A stretch of DNA of 64,000 nt from Megalonaias nervosa (taxonomy: Eukaryota; Mollusca; Bivalvia; Unionida; Unionidae), in assembly GCA_016617855.1 (NCBI GenBank), contig JAECUM010001707.1, positions 1-64,000 on the forward strand, read 5' to 3'. The translations under genes were made by a program, and so were the position numbers. The notes below the pieces were generated by a model. It saw only the letters and a program-made list of their open reading frames with translations. It searched no databases and was not told the DNA's origin. This document shows positions 11,601-22,469 of this stretch, one piece after another (the first letter of the stretch is position 1; every line of letters begins with the position of its first letter).

Positions 11601-14600
11601 TTACCTATTCATTTGTGAGGTCCATTTTTGAAGAAATTGGTCCTCTTTTTTATTTACCTTAGCAGTGTATTTTTCAATGTTCTTATACATTACTACTCTC
11701 TGCTTAAAAGCATAAATGGAAGGATTTTGCATATTGAATCTGCAAGTATAAATATAATATTTTGCCAAAATAAGCAAGAAATTACACAAACTGTCCAGTT
11801 GTTCACTTCCTAAAAGTGTTTCTTTTTTGGACAAATGTACAATATTTGGGCAAGAAGGTGCAAAATGTTCAATAAAATTGTATCAGAACTGTGCAGTAAT
11901 ATTGCAGTCATAGAAGAGATGTTCAATACTTTCAGTCTCTCTCTTACAGAACGTACATTTTTTGTTGTCCAATATGTTAATTCTTTTCAAAAAATCATTA
12001 GTAGCGATTATTCTGTGGATTAATTTAAAGTTAAGAGATCAACTTGGTATCCTTGGTACAACATTTCGCCCGGCTATAAATCTCAGACCACTCCTCACTA
12101 CTTATATTTTTATTTAGTACTTGCATCCAAGATTCTTGCTTAGCAGTATGTTGCCTTTTATCCTTTTTCAAAGATCTTTGTAAACAAATTTGAGTGAATT
12201 ATGTTTTTGCAGGTCCATTATTTTATCCTCCTGCTTATCAAAATTATTATGTGCTAAATGGTTTTTTATGGCTTCTTTCCATGCTTTTGTTATTTTGGAT
12301 ATTAAGGAGAAATATTTCAAGAAGTCATCGCTTCCAGTTTTTTGTTTTATCATTTCAAAAGGTATTAAATTACCATGATCATCTACTAGATCATTCAAAA
12401 TTTCAAAACCGGCTTCTGTCCAGGATTTGTATTGATAGAACATTCTAGGGGGGACAAAATTTAAAATACTCATGGATAAAAACTCATTTGCACTTTGCGG
12501 TTCCTCTTTCCAATAAGATACTGCCAAAATGACATCTCTCCAAAAATTGTTTTTAATGAGCTTACTAAGTTCTTCTAATTTCCTTCTCCCTAAATTCCAA
12601 ATATCCTTTTTATTTCTGAGTATAGTTTTATTGACTAAGTTCTGCCAAGCTCCATTTTCATTTTCCAGCAATCTTTTTACCCATCTTAATATACCTAATA
12701 AATGAGAATATATGTATCATATTGAGTCCTCCCTCGTTCTCTGGGGCTACTAGTATATCACGTTTAATTCTCTCTACTTTTCCACCCCATACAAATTTAA
12801 ATAATGTACGATTTAGTTCTGCTTCAACTTTTGCTGATGGATTTGGAAGTGCTGAGAAAAGATGTATGAATATGGGCAGAACAAGGGTTTTTACAACAAT
12901 TACCTTACCAACTACTGACAGATGTCTTTGACTCCAGCTTGCCAATATTCGTTTTGCCTTTGTTAGTTTCTTCATATAATTAATTTCCACCATTTGTTGT
13001 AAATCTGGCGAAAAATCTATGCCAAGGAGTGTAAAGTTAGAGGAGGACCAAATTAGGCCTATATCGGGACATACTTTTTCATTAGAAAAATTTCTTGTTT
13101 CCAATCCAAATGGCTTTTGTTTTTGTTATGTTACATTTAAGTCCAGATAATAGAAAAAAACCTTGCAAGATATTCATAGTTGCTTTAAGAGAAAGTTGAG
13201 ATCCATCAAGAAGAATAAAAGCGTCATCGGCATACTGACCCAATTTATATTCATTGACATCAAAGATCAGTCCCCGTACATCCACATTTTACTTTAAAGT
13301 TATAGCTAAAATCTCAACCCCAACAATAAACAAGTAAGGTGCAAGGGGTTCTCCTTGACGACATCCTCTTTCAAGTCTAAAAAAAGATGACATATACCCA
13401 TTATTTATAACACAACTTTTAGAGTCATTACAAAACAGCTTAAACCACTTACAAACAGAATCACCAAAGTTGAAAGATTGTAAAGCTTCTTCCACAAAGG
13501 TCCATTCAATTGAGTCAAAGGCTTTTTCAAAGTCTATTAATAATAATAAGCCATATCTATTTTCATTCTCAAGTTGATTCATGATACCGTATAGTAGCCT
13601 GGTATTTTCTCCAATAAATCTACCCTTCATAAATCCTTTCTGGGTATCACTGATTATTGAGTGAAGAACCTTTTTGATCCTGGCTGCAATGGCTTCTGAA
13701 GCGATCTTATAGTCAATATTTAAAAGTGATATAGGTCTCCAATTTTTTAAAACTCTTCTGTCTTTTTCTTCCTTTGGTAGACATGTTCTGACTCCTTGAG
13801 TCTGAAAATCTGAAAGTTTTCCTACAGTGTATCCGTAATTTATTGATCTGCAAAGGAATCCCACAAGAGACTTCCAGAAGAATTTATAGAACTCTACAGT
13901 GAATCCATCTGAGCCAGGACTTTTTCCATTTCCCATCCGTTTTAGAGACATACTGCATTCATTAATTGTAAGAAGACCCTCGCAAGATTCTCTTTCCTCT
14001 TGACTGAGTTTAATATTTTGATTAAAAAATCTATTTTGGTTAAATAATCTATTTTGAGTTTCTTGAGTCTCCTCGCCATCAAGCTGAACAATTCTACTTT
14101 TGTACAATTCCATATAAAACTGTTTTTGGGCTTCTAAAATACCTATTTGATCAGATAAATTATCTAAAATAATTTCCTTTATTGTCTTATTGACATAATT
14201 TCTTTTTTCAAGATTTAAAAAGTACTTTGTGCTTTTTTCTCCAAATTCATACCATCTGGCTTTAGATCTTAAGATAACACCCTCTATGTATTTTTTCCTG
14301 GATTCCTCTAACGCTGCTTTTTTTTCCTCTAAATTTTCTAGAGTTTCCCCGTCTATGTTATTCGACAGTTCCACATAAATTTCTATTATTTCCTGTTCAA
14401 TTTTCTTTAATTTTTCCCGTTTTTCTTTTGTTTTCTTAATAGAAAAACATATAGTTTCAGATCTTATTTTCATTTTCAATATTTGAAAGAACATTTGATC
14501 ATTACAGGAAAGAGAAGCACGAAGGGAGTCATCTTTATTTCCCCCTACATAATATTCATTTACAGTGTCAGCTATACACTTTTTGACCAAATCAGTATAC

Positions 14601-15379
14601 TCATTGTTCTTCAACAGTTCGGCATTAAATTTCCAATATCCTTTTCCCCTTGAACACGTTGAGAAAGCCACACAGAGCAATAGCTGAATGATCAGACTTA
14701 TATCCAGGTAAGATACACGCATCAACTGTATTCATATGAATGTCTTCAGATACGAGAAAGTAATCTAATCTACTTTGTTTCAAGGGAGATTTTTGCCTCC
14801 AGGTATGCATCTTTAAGTCTTGATTCGAATTTCACCAGGGATCAATTAGTTCCAATTCGTTTTCAGGTCTTGGATCACTGCTCTAGACTGTTGGTGTTTG
14901 TCATATAAAATATTATAAGTATCCAAGTCTAAGTCCTGAACAGTATTCCAGTCTCCGCATATTATAATTGATGAGTTCTCAAGAAATAAAATCTCCTTCT
15001 TGAACTTTCTAAAGAAGCTAGGATTGTCATCATTACAACCATACAAATTCACGAGGGTTATTCTGTTGCCATTAATTGTAATATCTAAAATAATAAACCT
15101 TCCTTGACTGTCACATCTTTCTCTATGAATTACAAATTTGAAAGTATTTCTAAAAAGTATTGCAACCCCAGCACTATTACTAGAGCCGTGGCTAAATATA
15201 CATTTGTATCCCCACTCAGCTGCCCAATATGTTTCATCGTTTTTTGTACTATGAGTTTCTTGCAAACATACTATAGATACATTCTTTTGTTTTACCCAGT
15301 GGAAAATGTCCCTTCGTTTAAAGACTGAACCTTGCAGTCCTCTAACATTCATAGATATAATTTTTATGTTATTATCCAT
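11601..15379 (-). pseudogene. LINE ORF2: endonuclease, reverse transcriptase, zinc motif
   Basis: Reading from 15379, all apurinic-endonuclease motifs appear in order: MNVRG, CLQETH, LYGC, GDWNTVQD, RLDYFLVS and SDHSAI (to about 14625). The reverse transcriptase follows with NGKSPGSDGF, WRPISLLN, the metal-binding IDFEKAFDS, RGCRQGEPLAPYLF and the catalytic YADD (near 13228). A thumb region ends in a C-x2-C...H-x4-C zinc motif (CTFC, HLFYDC, about 11900-11960). The YADD context and zinc motif fit the Tx1/L1 group. Breaks are an in-frame TAA at 13289 and frameshifts near 14835, 14680, 13095, 12665, 12170 and 11860. The protein would nick target DNA and prime reverse transcription there. Confidence 0.85.
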
Positions 15380-16105
15380 GAGAATGGCAGAAACTTTACG
15401 TATACATGTTTTTGTACAGGAATGTTTGAAGTAATTATCACCTTGAATTTATCATATGCATGGCTTTCACACCCACACTCATACACATATTCACACAGAA
15501 TACAAACATCTATAATAAAAACATCCATGGTGTTGCAATACATGCTGTAGATTTGGCTGCAGTTAACATTGATACAGTGAACGATAGACAACAAGTGAAA
15601 CAGCTCCATTTGTGATAACTCTTAATCGCCTTTGACAGATTTCCAGGAACTAAAACAGTTTGGTAAACCAATAGGCACAGATTAGTAAGAGTATAAATTA
15701 CAAAATGAATGAGAGAAGGGGTGAAGGGAGGGGAAGAAAGTATGAAAGAGAGCATACATGAATGTAGTGAGTGACTGAATGACTGAGCAAGAATGGGAGA
15801 ACTGAAGTATTGAACGTGGGTGAGTAGTGTTGAATACGATGAATAAACAACTGAGTAAGTAAAAGTAATTTTATTTAAATGGGTGAAAGATGATTTATGA
15901 ATTAGTGGATGAATTGATTTAGGAGAGATTTGATATAATTGATGAGCGAGTAACAAATCTATTAACTAATGACAAAACTGGTGAAGGAAAGAAGTAACTT
16001 ATAAAAGATAATTAAACAAATTAAGAGTAGAAAGGGGAGTATCCAAAAGAAGGTTCACATACCTATTTAGCCAATTTCATGAATTCATAGAGTTGCATAT
16101 GGCAC
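15380..16105 (-). other. long spacer between LINE ORF1 and ORF2
   Basis: The 726-bp gap holds no convincing frame. On the + strand 15700-16050 is rich in GAATGAGTGA-like purine words; on the element's own strand it is pyrimidine-rich. Such a long inter-ORF region is unusual for L1-like elements and could hold a translation or promoter signal, or a later insertion. Confidence 0.5.
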
Positions 16106-16970
16106 TTATACTCTAATTTTCTCATCAATATCATCATAAATGTCAAATTTTATCCTTTTTCCTGATCTGGTTTTACCATACACAATTCCATTAAAGTACC
16201 ATGCACTATCAATCTCCTGATGCCTGGATAATTTATTGATGAGTTCAGTATTCATCTTTGTCACATCCTCTACCAGTCTAATTCCTTTGCTCTGTTTAAA
16301 GTCTTTCCGCTTCTTGATAATTGGAAGTTTACAATCCAGACTCCAGAATTTGACAATCACTGGCCTTGGCTCTCCCTGTCGGCCTGGGATCCTATGCACA
16401 GCCACTATGTCCCTGTTATCCAAATTAATCTTTGTGACTTCTTTCACCAATTTCGGAATTTTCTCTCTCACACTTTCATTCTCCTCCTCCTCCAGCCCTA
16501 AAACTTTAACATTCAGCTTCCTTGAAAATTGTTCCATTTGGTTTGAGGCTGCACTTGCTTGTTTTGATCTCCTGCCAGACTCTTTCATGTCACTCCTCAT
16601 TTTATCATTGTCCTTTTTTTCCTCTTGTAATTTTTCTTGCAATTGGTGGTTTTCGAATTCCAGTGAATCCACCCTATCCATGAACTCTCCTGTCCTCCTT
16701 TACTACCCTTTCACTTTCTACAGCTATCTCCTTTCTCAGATCTTCCTTCACATTCTCTAACAATTTCCTCACAATAGTTGAGACAATTTCTGTAAGGTCA
16801 TCTTTTTTCACCAAATCAGCAATAGCAGATGTGAAATCTGCCTTGGAAATGCTCCCTTTGAGGCTTTGCTTTATTTCATCTAAGTCCAGCTGAATTGTAC
16901 TCAAACTTGATTCACTCAAACTTGTGTCAGATGTTTCCATTAGGGTGCCACTCTGTAATCTGGTTTTCAT
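16106..16970 (-). pseudogene. LINE ORF1: coiled-coil RNA-binding protein
   Basis: The gene starts at 16970. A first part of 98 residues is helical, with acidic and basic heptads, and a one-base shift near 16675-16700 moves the reading to a second part of 191 residues. The second part begins with a coiled coil (about the first 60 residues). It continues with an RRM-like fold typical of L1/Tx1 ORF1 proteins (KLNVKVLGLEEEE, then VHRIPG, PRPVIVKFWS and RLVEDVT). ORF1 proteins trimerise and coat the element RNA. The single frameshift is the only visible damage. Confidence 0.75.
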
Positions 16971-17105
16971 TTGTTGCTAGTCTTGGTCATTCTTTCCACT
17001 CATGCTTGTAGCTAATCTTGTTTGGACTAATTTTTTTTCAATACTCATTTGTGACTCTGATTATTACTCACCATATGCCAAAGAATTCTTACAAATGAAG
17101 GCAAA

Positions 17106-17530
17106 TGCTTGATATGAAATTGGTTCTGACCTGATGCCTCTGCAGCAGCCATCTTGAAAATGATGTAGTTGTTTCTCTTTCTGAACAGAAAGTCATAGCA
17201 CTGGGGTTTCACCAAATGATTTCATATGATGTTAGTTGATCTTAAATAAAAATTGTGCCAATCTGATATCCAGTATGGCAAGTGGCCACCTTGAAAAGTC
17301 ATATCAACGTTGGGTTCTCGCCAGAAGACTTATTATGTCATAGATGCTCCTGCATGAAAATATTGACAATCTGACCTCAGACATGATAGCCATGATAAAC
17401 AGGTTGAAAATGTTGTCACTAATTCTCCTGAATGGATTGTCATATCAGTTCTAATGCTATTCACTTTGTCCTAAATGAAAATGTTGACTGGTCTGAAAAT
17501 CTCATGACTCAAGAATATTAGAGATGGTTT
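17106..17530. repeat. 140-bp repeat array, right part
   Basis: This is the continuation of the array at 11060 beyond the LINE target duplication, with about three degenerate units carrying GCAGCCATCTTGAAAA, TCATATCAACGTTGGGTTTTC-like and CTTATGATGTT-like landmarks. Confidence 0.7.
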
Positions 17531-18792
17531 CAATACTCGGCAGATAAAAAGAAGAATGGTCTTATTTTGAATTTTTGGATATTCCTTCTGACAATAGAGG
17601 ACCAATTCCTTTGAGGGACTCTTGTTTTTCACTTGTTATTGTTTCATGAGTCAGAGTTTATACAATAAATATTCAGGTTGATGTGAAAACTTTTAAATGA
17701 GTGACTAAAAATTGTTTTCAGTTTTACCAAAGATAATTTATCCTCAGTAGCTACGAGAGCTGGGTACCATGAAAAATTTTGTACCATGGTATACCATAGT
17801 ATTTCTGAACAATACCAAATTATGTACCATAGTGAACTACAATTATATTAAGGACCAACAATTTAATTTTCTGCAACAGGGGCCTGATAAGTTATTTAAA
17901 TTTCCAGCCCTCATGTAGCTGAAATATATCTTGCTCTGATTTATAGCAAGATAACACCTTGTTATATCCATTGCATTATTTTTCAATTATCTTGAGAGAA
18001 AATAAAATAAAATATCCCAGCTCGAAAGAAAATTGCAGCACCACCTCCCCCCAAAATTGCAATGTCAGTACCTTGTAGTAGATAAATTTGCATGTGTATG
18101 TTTTTAAAAAAACTGTAACTAAAGTGATAAGATTTAGTTTGTAACATATTGACATTACAGGGCTTGCCCATGAAAAGTATTTACACTGAAACATATAATC
18201 TAGTGGCTATGCTGTTAATGTAATAGAAAGGGAAACTTGAGTTGTCAGCATCCGGTTAAGACATTTATCATAGAGGGCCAGTAACACAGTAACTCAACAA
18301 ATGAGAAAATATTTAGTGGAAGAGAGAAATTATGTAAAGTTCAAACAAGAAACAACTGGTCTCCTGAAAATCTTGGGATGATTTTCAGTCTTAAAAAGGA
18401 ATATATGTACTTAGCATATTAACATACACAAAATTAATTTGTGACAAATACAACTATCTTGTTAAAACTATAATTATTCTTGGAATTATTTTTTTTACGA
18501 GAAATGAAAAGATACCTAATATATTGTAAATTCATATCAAGCTCACTCGGGAATTTCTGTACTGATTGAAACTACCAAAGTACCAGTACAGTGAACAAGT
18601 ACCATGATACATACAACTGAAATAAATACCACAGTAAACTGGTCTACCAGTAACACAGCATACCTCAAGTAGCTTTATATAGTTAACAATGTCATAAAGT
18701 TCTTTAGAAAACCAATTTACTCAGTTTTGTAATAAACTACATATGTAATTGATTTGAGATATTTCTAGCCAATTTTCATTCACATGTAATAG
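17531..18792. repeat. intron with dispersed repeat copy and TACC-rich segments
   Basis: No gene is seen. Segment 17857-18030 is the second copy of the dispersed repeat at 5965. Segments 17762-17830 and 18560-18665 are both rich in GTACCATG-like words. The heptamer AGTAGCT occurs at about 17748 and again near 18669, so 17755-18668 might be one insertion of about 0.9 kb, but no convincing terminal inverted repeat supports it. Confidence 0.35.
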
Positions 18793-18934
18793 GAACGCCA
18801 ACCTGCTAGGATAGTATTTGAGGTTCAGCAGGAGGGAAATGCGAGGAAGGTCATTACACTGCGTTCAGCTCTCATCATTAAAAACAAGTTGGACAGTCCA
18901 TTAGAAGTTGGCATGAAGAACCAAGTTATTCATG
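18793..18934 (+). CDS. VPS13D: VPS13D-like exon 2
   Basis: Acceptor AG is at 18791-18792 and the donor GTGGGT begins at 18935. The exon starts in phase 0, as required by the preceding exon, and ends one base into a glycine codon. The reading includes RIVFEVQQEGNARKVITLRS and then AL-I-KN-LDSPLEVGM, the VPS13 pattern V-F-V-EG-ARKVIT-RSAL-N-L-P-E. It lies 12 kb after exon 1 and 8.1 kb before exon 3. No stop or frameshift is present. Confidence 0.85.
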
Positions 18935-19063
18935 GTGGGTACAGTTAGTTAGTTACCAATTAGTTCATTTCACCATATTTACTGGAGGTTAAATTCTATG
19001 CCTGTGCTGTGTATCAATATATATCATGAGTAATATCACAAGATACTTGATACTTTTACACTA

Positions 19064-22000
19064 CCTTATTTACCGTACATATTGGGACATGAAGAAAAAC
19101 TGGCATCTGTTTGTCTGAACTGACGGTGATTTTTTTTTACTTACATCATGTGTCTCAAGACTTAGGAAATGAAATAAATTGTGTTCAATTTGCACTTCCT
19201 CTCCACCCACCTGCCTCAGCTGCCCACACTGCATGTTACAGTAAAATAGATAAATAAAATGCTTATTTGATAATAAAATGAAAGAAACTAACCTTGCACT
19301 GTTATCTTTTATTCACTTTTTTGTTTGACATTAGCAGTTTATTAAAGGAAAAATATATCTGCGAACTCCGTATATGTAGCGCATGCATCCATAGTGTTAT
19401 TGCTTTCATTAGATAACACATTGGCCATTGACATGAATATTGAGTAATGATTCATGTTTGGTTGTCCTCAAAGGTTTTAATGTTATGAGAATGAAAACTG
19501 GATCCAGCAAAATCACAAACGAATGAGAGAGAGAGTGAGAAATATCAACCCCATTGCTTGAAGGCACCTGCCATTCACATGTGACACGGTGTAAGGTACA
19601 AAATGACCAAGAGTTTATTACATCCAGGGTAACAATATGACAATGTCTCGCAAATAAAAATCATTATTAGAAAATACATTCACTCTGAGTACAAATGACA
19701 ATCTTTTTGCTTCCATGGGTTACAAAAAGTGTTATTAAAGCAAGTTAATGTTGTGTATACTGTTTACATTGCAGAACTCAAAACCCGTTTGTGTCAGTTA
19801 TGACTACAGATGGCAAACAAATGAAAGCCCAGGTGTTGAATAAACACACCTGTAACCACTGTAAACTCATTGTTTGAACTTACCAGTAGGATATCAAATA
19901 CAAAGCTTAATTTATTACAAAGCAGGCCAACCCTGGAAGCAGATTTTGGATTCTTTTTAGCGTGGAGATTTTTTTAAAACTATAAATATGTATACAAAGT
20001 TGGCTGACATAGGGAAGCCAGCTTTGATTTCTTTCTGCCGGTATTCACTGGAATTTTTGAAAATAACTAGAAACAGTAGAACAGTTTGAAAGAATAACTT
20101 CTCACACACTTACACAAAAAGTGATTCCTCACAGTCATTGTTATCGCAAACATAGCAGATATAAAGGGAAATAAAAATAAAATAAACCACATTTTAGATC
20201 TCAGCTGTTATGGATAAGTTTGTAGTGCGATACTCAGGTAGTGAGGAGGCCTTGCCTCATGCATGGAAAGAAAATCTGTTGCCTAAAGCTTCACCTAAGA
20301 GGCCTGTAGGTCGACCAAAATAGCATGCTAGAGAGGAGGAGTTTAATCTAAAAGAAAATGAACCAGCTGCCAAAAAACCTGAAATTGGGGAACCCAAACA
20401 GGAGAGAGATGATGTCTAAGAAAATGATGATGTCAGGCGAGGGCATTACAGCATTTTACATTGAAGCAAAAGGAGGAAGTTGTAAATTTCTCAAAATTCA
20501 AAATTGGATGGAATTTGAGTAACAGCAAGACATTTCAAAATCTCCAAATCAGCCAGTGCAAATTGGTCAAAAACAGACTTTTCTCAGCAGCTGAAATAAG
20601 GGGGTCATTAGCAAGGAGTGAGAGACCAGTATCAGTTAGATGGAAAAATTCCAAAGTGGGTTCTCATCCAGTATGATCTGCAGATCCCTGTTAGTGTGGA
20701 CGCTATATGCGCTTATGCCAAGGAATTGATGTCAAGTGAACGTCCAGAAATAGAGTTTGAAACCTGTAGGCAACAGGTTTTTTCAAGCAACACAACCTTG
20801 TGCTTCATTTATGGATAACGTTGGCCCAGTGTCTCCTAGAAAATTTGGAAATAAAATTTTTCCATGAATTTTTAAAGGCAAGAAGAGAAGAAAACGATTT
20901 CAAAGACAATATGATAATTAACATGGATGAAACTCCTATGTACTTTGATTTCATTCCTGGATGAGCTGTCAATAAGAATGGTGTTAAAAGTGTGAGAATT
21001 TGTACAACTGGTATGGATAAAAAGCATCTAACTTTAATACTTGCAGTTTCCATAGCAGGAGATGTATTGCCTCCGATGATAGGTTTTCGTGGTGTGAGGG
21101 AGCTAAAAGATATTCAGGCACCGAAAAGGATGGATTGTACATGTGCAGGAGAAGGGTTGGGTTGATGAGGAGGTGATGCTGCAGTTAATTAAAGAGATAT
21201 ATCTCAAGGATACAGGAAAGGAACGATCTCTTTTGGTGATGGATTCATTCTGGGTAGATATTACAGATGTTGTAAATAAGGCTTTTAGAAGTGTAACACG
21301 GTGCCTGCAGTTACTCTGGGTGGATGCACCTCCAAGCTGCAGCCACTAGACATCACTGTTAATGAACCGGTCAAGTCTGACATGAGGAAAAGCTGGACAA
21401 ATTTTGTTCGTAAAGCAGCAGAGGGCCTTTCCAAGGAAAATGACAACACATTGCGTATTAAGAGCGCAGACAAAGGATCGTAAAAGCAGTCGAATCACTT
21501 CGGGACAAGCCAGATCTGATCCGAAAATCATTTAAAGTTTGTGGTATTAACAATAACTTGAATGGATGTGAGAACAATATCATAAGAGACACTGAATTTG
21601 ATAAAAATGGCAGCAACAGTGAAGACAACAAATTTGATGGATTTGAGCATGAGGAGGCTGAGTGGGCAATTAAGAATGTGGACAGATTGAAGGATTTAAA
21701 TTAAATATATTAGCAGCATTCATGTTTGTTCAGCAGTACTTGGATTATGTCAGATATTATTGCTGTGCAAATAAAAGATGTTCGGTTTCAGAATTAGCAT
21801 GTTTATCAATTACTCTGTACCATCACTATCTACCACTCTCTCTCTCTCTCTCTCAGAATATATTTTTAGGTAATTAACAAAAGTTATTTTGCCAAAATAA
21901 GTCGTGTAATGAGCATGAGTGGCAAATAAACCTTGGCATTTAATAAAAAAATAACTCGTTCTCATATACACAAACGATTCATTCTTACCTGAGCTCTTGT

Positions 22001-22239
22001 TCTTAGCAAATTTGCATCTAGAAAGAAAACTGTAAACAAGCAACACTCACAGTTTTTTTTTTAAATCAAGTTTTATTGCATTTTTAACATGGAATTTTTT
22101 AATGATTTTTATGCTGTCCAATTTACAGCTTGAAAATAATGCTGTGTCCCAGAACATGCAGTGCACAAAAAAATTAATTTAAAAAATAATTTATGGTGTT
22201 CCAAGAAATATGGTGTCCCAATATATATGGTAAATACAG
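19064..22239 (+). mobile_element. pogo/Tigger-like DNA transposon
   Basis: The element is bounded by TA dinucleotides (19062-19063 and 22240-22241) and terminal inverted repeats of 28 bp with four mismatches, both containing ATATTGGGACA. On the right side, words like GGTGTCCCA or GGTGTTCCA recur at about 22124, 22194 and 22211, resembling subterminal transposase-binding repeats. The 3.2-kb body carries one broken transposase gene. A TA target and a pogo-type transposase are consistent with each other. Confidence 0.8.
20210..21704 (+). pseudogene. pogo/Tigger-like DDE transposase
   Basis: The ATG at 20210 begins a basic N-terminal region with the helix-turn-helix area badly broken. The catalytic core is clear. 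INMDETPMYFDF (about 20917) gives the first aspartate. It is followed by KSVRICTTGMDKKHLTLILA and a GDVLPPMI-FRG stretch, then LLVMDSFW (about 21233) with the second aspartate, and TSKLQPLDITVNEPVK (about 21325-21375) with the third. Several stops and frameshifts (for example TGA near 20962, and shifts near 21100 and 21340) inactivate it. The C-terminal end has an acidic tail ending KDLN before TAA. It would cut and paste DNA at TA sites. Confidence 0.8.
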
Positions 22240-22469
22240 TACTTAAGTCATTCGCTGTGATGGTTCCAACATATTTCAGAGTGAAAAGCAAAATGTTCGT
22301 TGTTTTATAAGCTCAGGAAGCCATAACGCTAAGAGAGCTTTTGGTATGGCCCAGCATATGTCATAAGTAATTCATCACACATCATATGTTTGTTAACAAT
22401 TGCTTTATTTGGCTTCTCAAAAACTACAAGGCCAATTTCAGCCCAATTTGGAAGAAAACTTAGTCATGA

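Larger units (their letters stand above)
11327..17105 (-). mobile_element. full-length Tx1/L1-type LINE
   Basis: The element is flanked by an exact 16-bp duplication, TGCTTGATATGAAATT, at 11311-11326 and 17106-17121. These ends, with an A-rich 3' end at 11327 on the minus strand, define a 5.8-kb copy. It holds a 5' leader, ORF1 (16106-16970), a long spacer (15380-16105), ORF2 (about 11601-15379) and a 3' UTR of about 270 bp. Removing it restores a continuous unit of the 140-bp repeat. Both frames carry breaks, so this copy is inactive, but its duplication is intact. Confidence 0.88.

Noticed and set aside
16236..16760. 174-codon open frame on the + strand
   Set aside because: It is antisense to LINE ORF1, which has clear coiled-coil and RRM-like features.
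17755..18668. Transposon bounded by AGTAGCT
   Set aside because: The heptamer match is short and no terminal inverted repeat was found.
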